7,651 bases of DNA from Kiritimatiellia bacterium (GCA_017476965.1 JAFUXX010000020.1:1-7651); one strand, 5' to 3'; numbered from the stretch's first letter, positions 1 through 6,454 are shown. The notes: generated from the letters alone by a model not told the origin. Made by a program: numbers and translations.

Positions 1-1208
1 ACCCCCGCCGCTTCGCCTGTCGCCATGCACTGCGCCTGGACGCGCATCGAGGCGAACGCTTCAGGTTCGGCGGCGACGAGACCGCCGGCGGCGAGGAGGT
101 TGGGGCAGCGTTCCGAGACGAGCGCCGAGAGCGGTATCGCTCCGGGCCTTTCGAGGAAACGGAGCGTTTGCGCGCTCGTGCCCGCGACGTGGCGGTCGAG
201 CGGGTGCGCCGCGAGCGCTATTGCGTCGGGAACGTCCGCGCCGGAAAGAAACTCGGCCGCCGTCACGCGGTGAAGCGCCCTCAGCTCGCGGCATTCGCGG
301 AAGCCCGTCACGGCTGCGGTCCGCGCGATCCATGCGCCGCGGAAGGCGGGGTCGGCCTCGCGGAAGACTTCGGCGATTTCCGGAATGTCGCGGCGCATCG
401 CGGCGGTCGCGGCGGCGATTTCCGCGGCGTCCGTGACGTCCGCCGCCGCGCGTGTGGCGTTGACGCTCACGAATCCCGGGCGGATCGTACTGCCCCACAC
501 GGCCCACGGACCGCCGAAGGAGCGGATGCGGCCGGACGCGACCGCCTTTTCGAGAGCCGCGCGCAGCGTTGCGTTGGCGGAGCGCTCGGCGTCGTCGCGG
601 ACGACGACGCGGAGACGCTCCGTGTCGACGCCTCCCAAGTGGAAGCAGAGCGAGAGCGGCTGCGCCTTTCCGCGGGGAGAGCGGAACGCGCCGAAGCCGT
701 GGTGGCCGACAATCGCGCCGGAGGCCGTGCAGTCGATGAACGCCACGGCTTCGAGGCGCGAGAGGAAGCCGGCCGTCGAGAGAGCCACGGCGGCGATGGA
801 GCCGTCCGGCGCAAGTTCCGGTTCGCCGCAGACCTGTGTCTGCCACAGGCACCGGACGCCGGATTCCTCGAGCATCTCGCGCGCCACGCGTGCGTACGCC
901 TCGGCTTCGAAGGGGACGTTGCCCTTGGGGAGGCCGTCGATGGCGCCGCCGGCCGCGGCAAGGCGTTCCACGAACTCCCATGCGATGCCGCCGACGACGC
1001 GGCGGCCGGCGAAGTTGAATTTCGACATCGGGCCGACAAGGCCCGCCGTCGCCATGCCGCCGGGGAAGCCGAGCGACTCCACAAGTGTCGTCCGCGCGCC
1101 GGAGCGCGCGGCGGCGACGGCCGCGACGAACCCTGCGGGGCCGCCGCCCGCCACGCAGACTTGGGTGCAGGTTGAAAGGTTGAGGGTTGAAAAGTTGAAA
1201 TGTTCCAT
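1..1208 (-). CDS. FAD-dependent oxidoreductase, PF12831-like (3' end outside window)
   Basis: This is a flavoprotein oxidoreductase of the FAD_oxidored type; its substrate is unknown. I translated the reverse strand by hand and found an open frame of 402 codons with no internal stop. An N-terminal Rossmann motif GGGPAG lies at residues 21-26, the ribose-binding acidic residue E44 follows in TLVES, and the family pattern GFPGGMATAGLV spans 47-58. FIDCTASGA at 157-165 matches the usual FIDATGDG element, TGFRECRE at 301-308 matches the conserved GxRExR element, and the C-terminal FAD-contact segment NLLAAGG...SMRVQAQCMATGEAAG spans 370-402. Probably only the last few tens of residues are missing. 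The only usable start is ATG at 1208-1206; the first 16 residues are encoded largely by a heptamer repeat and resemble no family sequence. There is no signal peptide, so it is probably cytoplasmic. It lies 60 bp downstream of the LamG-like gene on the same strand and may be co-transcribed with it. Confidence 0.92.
   Translation of the reverse strand, partial: MEHFNFSTLNLSTCTQVCVAGGGPAGFVAAVAAARSGARTTLVESLGFPGGMATAGLVGPMSKFNFAGRRVVGGIAWEFVERLAAAGGAIDGLPKGNVPFEAEAYARVAREMLEESGVRCLWQTQVCGEPELAPDGSIAAVALSTAGFLSRLEAVAFIDCTASGAIVGHHGFGAFRSPRGKAQPLSLCFHLGGVDTERLRVVVRDDAERSANATLRAALEKAVASGRIRSFGGPWAVWGSTIRPGFVSVNATRAAADVTDAAEIAAATAAMRRDIPEIAEVFREADPAFRGAWIARTAAVTGFRECRELRALHRVTAAEFLSGADVPDAIALAAHPLDRHVAGTSAQTLRFLERPGAIPLSALVSERCPNLLAAGGLVAAEPEAFASMRVQAQCMATGEAAG
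1170..1200. repeat. GGTTGAA tandem repeat array, four degenerate units
   Basis: Four copies of a GGTTGAA-like heptamer begin at 1170, 1178, 1185 and 1193 on the plus strand (GGTTGAA, GGTTGAG, GGTTGAA, AGTTGAA), with spacings of 8, 7 and 8 bases. The array lies inside the 5' end of the oxidoreductase reading frame and encodes most of its first residues (FNFSTLNLST). Similar low-complexity heptamer arrays are, as far as I recall, dispersed in intergenic DNA of several environmental lineages, but I cannot check that here. Confidence 0.8.
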
Positions 1209-1211
1209 ATG

Positions 1212-1217
1212 CCCTCT
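1212..1217 (-). promoter_or_regulatory. Shine-Dalgarno-like AGAGGG supplied by the repeat
   Basis: On the minus strand AGAGGG sits 3 bases before the ATG at 1208-1206, a short but possible spacing. No other in-frame ATG, GTG or TTG lies between the upstream stop (1271-1269) and the GTG directly before the Rossmann motif. This start is therefore the only one that keeps a complete first beta strand. The ribosome-binding signal comes from the last octamer repeat unit. Confidence 0.4.
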
Positions 1218-1236
1218 GCGCCTCTGCGTCTCTGCG
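1213..1236. repeat. CTCTGCG octamer tandem repeat array, three units
   Basis: Three contiguous octamers are visible on the plus strand: CCTCTGCG at 1213-1220, CCTCTGCG at 1221-1228 and TCTCTGCG at 1229-1236. The array fills the middle of the 60-bp gap between the stop codon of the LamG-like gene and the ATG of the oxidoreductase. On the minus strand its last unit yields the purine-rich AGAGGG just before that ATG. It is too short and has no spacers, so it is not a CRISPR array. Its function is unknown. Confidence 0.85.
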
Positions 1237-1268
1237 TTTGTAAAAGGCGAGTCTGGGCTGGAAACCCC

Positions 1269-3932
1269 CTACCTGATGATGAGGACTGTCGCCGAGGGCA
1301 CGCCCTCGACGGTCGCCGGGGCGGATGGTTCGCTCTCGGCAATCGCCGCGTCGATGGCGTAAACGGCGGTGGCCTGGTAGGAATCGACGACGCCGGCGCC
1401 GCCGTAGGTTGCCGCCAGCGTTCCGTCCGCGCCGCCGGAGACGGCCGCGCCGTTCTTCAGCCAGCGATAGGAGGCGGCTCCGGGCGCGGAGGCCGTGAGC
1501 GTCGCCGTCTCGCCATGCTTTACGGTCTCCGCCGCCGGCGTGACCGTCGGGGTGAAGACGCCGCCGTAGGTGATAGGCGTGGTCGCCGTCGCGCCGGGCT
1601 TGAACACGCCGCCGGGCAGGATGTCGCGAAGACCGGCTTTGCCGTCCTCGACGGCGGGGACGTAGTCGCGCTTGAGGACGTATTCGCCGTTCTCCTTCTC
1701 CCAGATTTTGCAGCCGTAGATGCGGATCGAGGCAAAATGCGTCTTTCCGTCCTGCGGCGCAGAGATTTTCAGTGTGCTTCCGGCGAACGGCCCACCGACA
1801 GCTGTTTCGCACGTCGCACTTGTCACGCCCTCGGTGACGATGGAGCCGAGATTTGCGGGATTGTCGAGAATGACGGTTCGCCGCACATCCACGACGCTTG
1901 CTCCTACAGAGGCACCAATATCCATTTTCCAACTTGCACTGTTGATGAACCCGAAACCCCTGTTGTTTATGTATGCGGCAAAGTTGTGCGTTCCTTTCGC
2001 TGCGAAAAGATACCATGTGTCGCCGGAGGTGCGCTCCTCCGACGGCGCGTAGTCTAGCGCGACCTTCGTGTTGGCGGTGACGCTGTAGCCGGTGTCGATG
2101 TAGCGGTTGGCGGAGCGGAGCGTTTCGACGTATGGCGCCGAAGCCGGGAACCCTTCACCTCCGCACGTGAGGCGGTTCGCGGAAGTCGCCGCCGGGTAGG
2201 TCGCGAACGCGCCGGTGATGGCGTCCCGCAAACCGACGATGGCCGAACCGTCCTGCGCGGGACCGATGGCGCACGGCACGAAATCGCGGACGAGCACGCC
2301 TTCCTCGTAGATTTTGCAGCCGAAGATCTTCATCGGAGCAAAGTTGCTTGTTCCGCTGTGATTCGATCCGATTTTGACCGTAATCGTGCTGGAGGGGGAC
2401 GATTCAGTGGACTGTATTGCGGTCTTGACTCCGTTTGTCACGCCGCCGACAAGCGAGTACGCCTTTTTGTTGAAGTTGTCGAGGACATACGTGCGGCGAA
2501 GGCCGACTCCGAGGTCTGCCAGCGGAACGACTCCCGTCGTGTATCCGCTGTTTCCGTCAAGCGTTTGAACGCCGAATCCCGCGGAACTGACGAACCCCCA
2601 GAACTTTTTCGTGCCCCACCCCAAAAAGAGGGACCATGCCGACATGCCGTTTTCCCATGTTCCCATCAACGCGCAGTCAAGGGCGACGCAGGTGTTGGAG
2701 GAGGCCTGATACCCGGTGTCGATGTAGATTGCGGAGTTGTCGGATGGCGTGGCGACGTAGGGACTTTCGTAGTTCTCGAAGTCGCCTCCGGCGGTGAAGG
2801 CGAGCGGCGCCTTTTCGCCGTAAATGAAGTCGCCGGTCACGGCGTCGCGGAAGGCCGCGATGCCGTCGCGGGTGCAGGGGACGAAATCGTGGACGAGCGC
2901 ATCGTCCTCGTATATCTTGACGCCGTAGATTCGCGCCTTGGCCGGCCGGGCTTTGGTGGAATCTTCGTATTCGCCACTTTTATTTTTTCTTGCGAACAGA
3001 GTTATGGAAGCGGTGGATTCGTTCGCATACTGCTTAGCAAGCGGATCGACTTTGGTTGAAACGACGGTTCCGTCCGTGGTGAAGTAATGCGTGCCGCCTA
3101 AAAAGTCGAAGATCATTGAATGTCTGTTCGTATCGCAGGTGAGATATGCGCTAGTTGAAGAATACTGCATCCAAAGTGGCTTCCAGTTTGTCTCGTTGCC
3201 GACGCCAGGGACTAGGTACGTGCCGGACACATACAGGCTGCACGCCAGTTTCAGATCCGAGTTGTCGTAATCGGCTCCGAAAACACGGGCCTGGTTAAGC
3301 TGCGTTGCCTCCGTAAGAGCGAAATCGACTTCGAGCCGCGTGTTCGGTTTGACGCGGTAGCCCGTGTCGATTCCGCTCGTGCCGTCGGATTCGACGTATG
3401 GGACGGCGGAGAGCTTCAGCGCGGTGACGGGGTTCGCGGACAGTTGGGCGGCGAGGCCGGTGCTCGCCGTGTAGGACGCCGCGATTTTCGAGGTGTCGGT
3501 GCGAAGGTCTCGGATGTCGGGGTGGTCAACGAGGTTCACGCCTGGCTGCGAAACGGTGAAGCACGGGCAATATGCGTAGATGTCCGTGGAGCCGACAGGC
3601 TGGGCAATCTGGACGCGGTAGGAGCGCGTTTGCGTCCCGTCCCAGCAGTTGAATACCGACAGTTGGTGGACGTAGTCGCCGGCCGGGAGTTCGCCGGAGG
3701 CGGGACTATTAGCGACTGCGGCGTACGGGCGGTTGGACACGCAGGTGAACTCCACCTGCTCCGAACCGCCGAAGGCCGTGATGCCGGCGAGCGAAAGGCC
3801 GGTGATCGGCCCCGCCGCGTCGGCGACCTTCACGTAAGATGTAGTGAGCGTGACGGTGATGTCCGTCGCGGCCCACGATGCCAACGCCGCAAGCGAGACG
3901 CCGGCCATTGCGATTGCCTTCAGTGACTTCAT
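1269..3932 (-). CDS. Secreted protein with three LamG-like repeats and a C-terminal Ig-like domain
   Basis: This is an 887-residue exported protein of unknown function, probably surface-exposed or carbohydrate-binding by analogy with LamG/concanavalin-like folds. Residues 1-22 form a signal peptide (KSLK, then a hydrophobic stretch ending SWAA). Residues 23-175 are an unassigned, apparently beta-rich domain. Three tandem units begin at PYV (178, 391, 600), contain IDTGY, and end with a block resembling IYGVKIYEDDALVHDFVPC followed by GxxxxRDAxTG. Residues 793-878 resemble an Ig-like domain, with core W824 but no disulfide pair. No sortase, PEP-CTERM, anchoring or catalytic motif is seen; the protein ends SATVLIIR. 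The frame is open further upstream to 4136, but the start at 3932 is chosen because it precedes the signal peptide and has GAAAGG (3945-3940) 7 bases before it. The symporter is divergent to it and the oxidoreductase follows on the same strand. Confidence 0.87.
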   Translation of the reverse strand: MKSLKAIAMAGVSLAALASWAATDITVTLTTSYVKVADAAGPITGLSLAGITAFGGSEQVEFTCVSNRPYAAVANSPASGELPAGDYVHQLSVFNCWDGTQTRSYRVQIAQPVGSTDIYAYCPCFTVSQPGVNLVDHPDIRDLRTDTSKIAASYTASTGLAAQLSANPVTALKLSAVPYVESDGTSGIDTGYRVKPNTRLEVDFALTEATQLNQARVFGADYDNSDLKLACSLYVSGTYLVPGVGNETNWKPLWMQYSSTSAYLTCDTNRHSMIFDFLGGTHYFTTDGTVVSTKVDPLAKQYANESTASITLFARKNKSGEYEDSTKARPAKARIYGVKIYEDDALVHDFVPCTRDGIAAFRDAVTGDFIYGEKAPLAFTAGGDFENYESPYVATPSDNSAIYIDTGYQASSNTCVALDCALMGTWENGMSAWSLFLGWGTKKFWGFVSSAGFGVQTLDGNSGYTTGVVPLADLGVGLRRTYVLDNFNKKAYSLVGGVTNGVKTAIQSTESSPSSTITVKIGSNHSGTSNFAPMKIFGCKIYEEGVLVRDFVPCAIGPAQDGSAIVGLRDAITGAFATYPAATSANRLTCGGEGFPASAPYVETLRSANRYIDTGYSVTANTKVALDYAPSEERTSGDTWYLFAAKGTHNFAAYINNRGFGFINSASWKMDIGASVGASVVDVRRTVILDNPANLGSIVTEGVTSATCETAVGGPFAGSTLKISAPQDGKTHFASIRIYGCKIWEKENGEYVLKRDYVPAVEDGKAGLRDILPGGVFKPGATATTPITYGGVFTPTVTPAAETVKHGETATLTASAPGAASYRWLKNGAAVSGGADGTLAATYGGAGVVDSYQATAVYAIDAAIAESEPSAPATVEGVPSATVLIIR
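1593..2135 (-). repeat. LamG-like repeat unit 3 (residues 600-780)
   Basis: The unit opens with PYVETLRSANRYIDTGY and NTKVALDYA and closes with IRIYGCKIWEKENGEYVLKRDYVP and GLRDILPGG. It is more similar to unit 2 than to unit 1, which suggests a later duplication of the unit 2/3 pair. The linker ITYGGVF follows and leads into the Ig-like domain. Confidence 0.78.
2193..2762 (-). repeat. LamG-like repeat unit 2 (residues 391-580)
   Basis: The unit opens with PYVAT, then AIYIDTGYQASSNTCVALDCA, and closes with IFGCKIYEEGVLVRDFVPC and LRDAITGAF. It shares with unit 3 the internal pattern GFGVQ/GFGFI followed by a RRTYVLDN/RRTVILDN strand. The linker LTCGGEGF follows it. Confidence 0.78.
2817..3401 (-). 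repeat. LamG-like repeat unit 1 (residues 178-372)
   Basis: The unit opens with PYVESDGTSGIDTGY followed by NTRLEVDFA and closes with a KIYEDDALVHDFVPC block and RDAVTGDFIYG. It is the most divergent unit internally: its middle contains VFGADYDNSD and a FDFLGGTHYFTT segment absent from the other two. It is followed by the linker strand LAFTAGGDF. Confidence 0.75.
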
Positions 3933-3939
3933 TGCCCGA

Positions 3940-3945
3940 CCTTTC
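3940..3945 (-). promoter_or_regulatory. Ribosome-binding site of the LamG-like gene
   Basis: GAAAGG on the minus strand lies 7 bases before the ATG at 3932-3930. It decides the start in favour of the signal-peptide methionine over the far upstream start at 4136, whose extra 68 residues look like translated leader. Confidence 0.65.
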
Positions 3946-3996
3946 GTTTTGTTCCGGTTGAATGCCGCCCGGTGGATGCAACCGCGTCCGCCACGA

Positions 3997-4013
3997 GCCG
4001 GCCTCGCGCCGGC
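3997..4013 (-). other. GC-rich hairpin in the leader of the LamG-like gene
   Basis: GCCGGC at 3997-4002 and GCCGGC at 4008-4013 form a perfect 6-bp stem around a 5-base loop. It falls inside the predicted 105-base leader (start near 4038) and about 65 bases before the start codon. No T-tract follows, so it does not look like an intrinsic terminator. It may stabilise the mRNA, or it may be a chance effect of high GC. Confidence 0.4.
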
Positions 4014-4044
4014 CCCGAAGGCGCAATTGCCCTTGGCGGAGTCA

Positions 4045-4073
4045 AGTCTATGGGATTCGCGGAGCCTCGTCAA
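4045..4073 (-). promoter_or_regulatory. Predicted sigma70-like promoter for the LamG-like gene
   Basis: On the minus strand TTGACG (4073-4068) is followed after 17 bases by TAGACT (4050-4045). The -35 box matches the consensus at 5 of 6 positions and the -10 box at 4 of 6. The start would lie near 4038, giving a leader of about 105 bases. This is prediction only; sigma factor preference in this lineage is unknown. Confidence 0.45.
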
Positions 4074-4079
4074 GTGCAA

Positions 4080-4091
4080 AATGTACACATT
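4080..4091. promoter_or_regulatory. Operator-like palindrome between divergent -35 boxes
   Basis: AATGT-AC-ACATT is an inverted repeat with 5-bp arms and a 2-bp centre. It overlaps the first two bases of the plus-strand -35 box (4090-4095) and lies 6 bases from the minus-strand -35 box (4068-4073). Its size and form fit a dimeric GntR-type winged-helix protein. The regulator at 6421-7521 is the natural candidate, but that link is inference. Confidence 0.45.
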
Positions 4092-4117
4092 GACAAAACG
4101 GGCGGAACGTGTATCTT
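4090..4117 (+). promoter_or_regulatory. Predicted sigma70-like promoter for the symporter
   Basis: A perfect TTGACA (4090-4095) is followed after 16 bases by TATCTT (4112-4117, 4 of 6 consensus matches). Transcription would begin near 4124, leaving a leader of about 45 bases before the ATG at 4169. The position also argues against the in-frame GTG at 4109 as a start, because it would fall upstream of the transcript. Confidence 0.55.
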
Positions 4118-4146
4118 GAAGCGCGGTTTCCGGCAACGGGGGAACC

Positions 4147-4153
4147 GGGGAGG
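4147..4153 (+). promoter_or_regulatory. Shine-Dalgarno-like GGGGAGG before the symporter
   Basis: GGGGAGG lies 15 bases before the ATG at 4169, which is longer than usual. The GTG at 4157 is only 3 bases away and would add four residues (M/VLFQ) to the N-terminus. The ATG is preferred because the protein then begins MVWFDWLIL, directly at the first membrane helix. Confidence 0.45.
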
Positions 4154-4168
4154 CGGGTGCTTTTTCAA

Positions 4169-6454
4169 ATGGTCTGGTTCGATTGGCTGATTCTGGTTGT
4201 TCCGGTTTGCGCCGTGGTCTGGGCGGCGCTGCGGACGCGCCGCTACGTGCGGGGAGTTCCCGACTTCCTTTCCGCCGGCAGGCTGTGCGGGCGTTACGTC
4301 ATCTCGGCCGGCGACGTGGCGAACGGCCTTTCCATCGTCGCGCTCGTCACGTACGCGGAGATGAACTACCGGGCGGGGTTCGCGGTCGCCTTCTGGAAAA
4401 ACGCGCTTCTGCCGCTGGGCATGGTCATCGGACTTACCGGGTACTGCCACTACCGCTTCCGCGCGACGCGCGCGATGAGCGTCGGGCAGTTCCTGGAGAT
4501 GCGGTACAGCCGCGGGTTCCGCATTTGCGCCGCCACGCTGCGTTCCGCGGCGGAGATGCTGGCCAACATGATAATGCCGTCGCTCGCGGCGCGCTTTTTC
4601 ATGCAGATGCTCGACCTGCCGCCGCAGTTCCGCGTGTGCGGGGCGTGCATTTCCACGTTCGTGGCGCTGATGGTGCTGTTCCTGTCGCTGGCCGTCGCGA
4701 TCATCTGCTGCGGCGGGACTCTCGCCCTCGTGGTGGCCGACACCATACAGGGGGTCCTGCTTTTCCCGATACTCGCCGTGTTCATCGTGTTCATACTGGG
4801 CCGGTTTTCGGTTTCGGGGCAGATCGTGCCGGTGCTGGCGGACCGGGTCGCGGGCGAGAGTTTCATCAACCCGTTCGACGTGGCGTCGCTGCGAGACTTC
4901 AACCTCTTCACGATGGTGGTGGTCGTCGCCTACGACATGGTGGCGAACCGCGCCAACTGGATCGGCGCCGGCACCTCGACGGCCGCGAAAAGCCCGCACG
5001 AGGCGAAGATGTCGAACGTGCTCGGGACGTGGCGCGGCTCCGTGACGGCGATGTTCTACCTGCTGGTCGCCTGCGCCCTCATCACGTTCCTGAACCACCC
5101 CGACTTCGCCGACGCCGCCCGCCTGGCCAGACGCGACCTTGCGGAGCGCGCGGCGGCGGAGGTCCTGCGGGACGACCCGGCGGCGCTGCTCGCCGTGGAA
5201 AAGGCCGCCGAACGCGCGGGCGGGGCGCCTTGCCCGGACAGGCCGCTGTCGCAGGCCGACAATCCGGACACCGCGTTCCTCGAGCCGATCCACGCCGCGC
5301 TGCTCGAGAACTCGCCGTCGGAGGGGATCGCCAACGACCGCTTCCAGCAGTGCCGGACGCTGTTCCACCAGTTGGCCCTCTCCGCGACCGTCCGCCGGAT
5401 ACTGCCGCCGGGACTGTTCGGGCTTTTCGCGCTGCTGCTGTTCCTGTCGATGCTTTCGACCGACGGCCCGCGGATCTATTCGGCGGCGCTGACCATTTCG
5501 CAGGACATCGTGCTGCCGCTCCGCAGGCGCCCGTTCTCGCTCCGCGGGCACCTGTGGATGATCCGGACCGTGTCGGTCTGCGTGGCGCTCTTCTTCCTGT
5601 GCGGCTCGTGCTTCATGAAGCAGCTGGACTACATCCAGATGTTCGTCTCGCTTGCGCTGTGCATGTGGACGGCCGGAGCGGGCCCGGTGATGGTGTTCGG
5701 TCTCTATTCCCGCTTCGGCACGACGGCGGGCGCCTGGGCGTCCCTGGGCGCCTCGACCACGATGTCGGCCGCCTTCGTCCTCGTGCAGCGCAACTGGGCC
5801 GACGTCGTCTACCCGGCCGTCGAAAGGGCCGGGCTCGTCGACCGGCTCGACAGGGCGCTGCGCGCCGCGTCGTCGCCGTTCGAGCCGTGGATCCACTGGG
5901 AGATGGACGCCGTCAAGTGCCCGGTCAACACCATCGAATTCACCTTTTTCCTCTCTCTCCTCTGCCTTGCGCTGTACGTTGCGGTCTCGAAACTGACGTG
6001 CCGCAGGCCATTCGACCTGGATGCGATGCTGCACCGGGAAAAAGCGGCCGCCGGCGCGCGGCCGGCCGCGTCTACGTTGGGCAAACTGGTCGGCATCACG
6101 CCCGAATACACGCGCGGCGACAGGATGATCGCGTGGGGGGTGTTCCTGTACGTCTTCGTGTACTCCTTCGGCGCCTGCTTCCTCGGCGTAGTCGCCTGGA
6201 ACGCCGCAAGCCCGTGGCCGATGCGCTGGTGGGGGCGGTACTTCACGGTGGTGAACTTCGTCGTTCCCGGAGTGGTCGCGGCGGTTTCGACCGTGTGGTT
6301 CGGGGTCGGCGGGGCGCTGGGGCTGCGCCGGTTGTTCCGCGACCTCGCGGCCCGGCGCGAAGTCGACGAGACCGACGACGGGCGCGTGGAACGGCCCGGG
6401 GACGCCCCGCCAACCCCGGATCAGGCCGGCGGGAAGGACTCCCCGGCGACGTAG
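4169..6454 (+). CDS. Sodium:solute symporter family (SSF) transporter
   Basis: This is a 761-residue inner-membrane protein predicted to import an organic solute with sodium; the substrate is unknown. Hydrophobic helices are visible near residues 6-21, 47-67, 80-95, 125-147, 156-209, 245-262, 291-308, 411-431, 466-483, 489-511, 521-541, 589-609, 654-680 and 692-716. Family marks are DFLSAGR at 32-38, DTIQGVLLF at 191-199, and the helix MLSTDGPRIYSAALTISQDI at 428-447. The last corresponds to the sodium-site helix that usually ends in STxSxLLxxSTxxxxDI; S430 and T431 are the likely sodium ligands by position. A hydrophilic insert of about 100 residues (309-405) separates two central helices, and the protein is longer than the common 480-600. 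Its start lies downstream of a strong predicted promoter. The charged tail overlaps the convergent regulator gene. Confidence 0.92.
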   Translation: MVWFDWLILVVPVCAVVWAALRTRRYVRGVPDFLSAGRLCGRYVISAGDVANGLSIVALVTYAEMNYRAGFAVAFWKNALLPLGMVIGLTGYCHYRFRATRAMSVGQFLEMRYSRGFRICAATLRSAAEMLANMIMPSLAARFFMQMLDLPPQFRVCGACISTFVALMVLFLSLAVAIICCGGTLALVVADTIQGVLLFPILAVFIVFILGRFSVSGQIVPVLADRVAGESFINPFDVASLRDFNLFTMVVVVAYDMVANRANWIGAGTSTAAKSPHEAKMSNVLGTWRGSVTAMFYLLVACALITFLNHPDFADAARLARRDLAERAAAEVLRDDPAALLAVEKAAERAGGAPCPDRPLSQADNPDTAFLEPIHAALLENSPSEGIANDRFQQCRTLFHQLALSATVRRILPPGLFGLFALLLFLSMLSTDGPRIYSAALTISQDIVLPLRRRPFSLRGHLWMIRTVSVCVALFFLCGSCFMKQLDYIQMFVSLALCMWTAGAGPVMVFGLYSRFGTTAGAWASLGASTTMSAAFVLVQRNWADVVYPAVERAGLVDRLDRALRAASSPFEPWIHWEMDAVKCPVNTIEFTFFLSLLCLALYVAVSKLTCRRPFDLDAMLHREKAAAGARPAASTLGKLVGITPEYTRGDRMIAWGVFLYVFVYSFGACFLGVVAWNAASPWPMRWWGRYFTVVNFVVPGVVAAVSTVWFGVGGALGLRRLFRDLAARREVDETDDGRVERPGDAPPTPDQAGGKDSPAT

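Noticed and set aside
1170..1236. CRISPR array
   Set aside because: The units are 7-8 bases, contiguous and without unique spacers, and no cas gene is present.
467..1342. A 291-codon minus-strand frame across the repeat junction
   Set aside because: Its translation is serine/alanine/arginine low complexity and it is one frame off the GGGPAG flavoprotein frame.
168..1362. Overlapping plus-strand open frames opposite the oxidoreductase
   Set aside because: No recognisable domain, ribosome-binding site or conserved pattern; they are antisense shadows of a coding sequence with strong family motifs.
61..2016. A 651-codon open frame on the minus strand
   Set aside because: It runs through two recognisable genes in the wrong frame and is extremely arginine-rich; the adjacent frame gives the FAD oxidoreductase.
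2358..3059. A 233-codon plus-strand frame antisense to the LamG-like gene
   Set aside because: No domain or ribosome-binding site, and the opposite strand has a complete repeat-containing protein.
3997..4013. Intrinsic terminator in the divergent region
   Set aside because: The stem is GC-rich, but no run of T follows on either strand, and it lies in a leader rather than after a gene.
3933..4136. Upstream extension of the LamG-like protein to a start at 4136
   Set aside because: The extra 68 residues precede a good signal peptide that has its own ribosome-binding site, and they extend across both predicted promoters.
4109..4168. In-frame GTG at 4109 as the symporter start
   Set aside because: It lies within the predicted promoter, just before the -10 box, and adds residues that do not resemble an SSF N-terminus.
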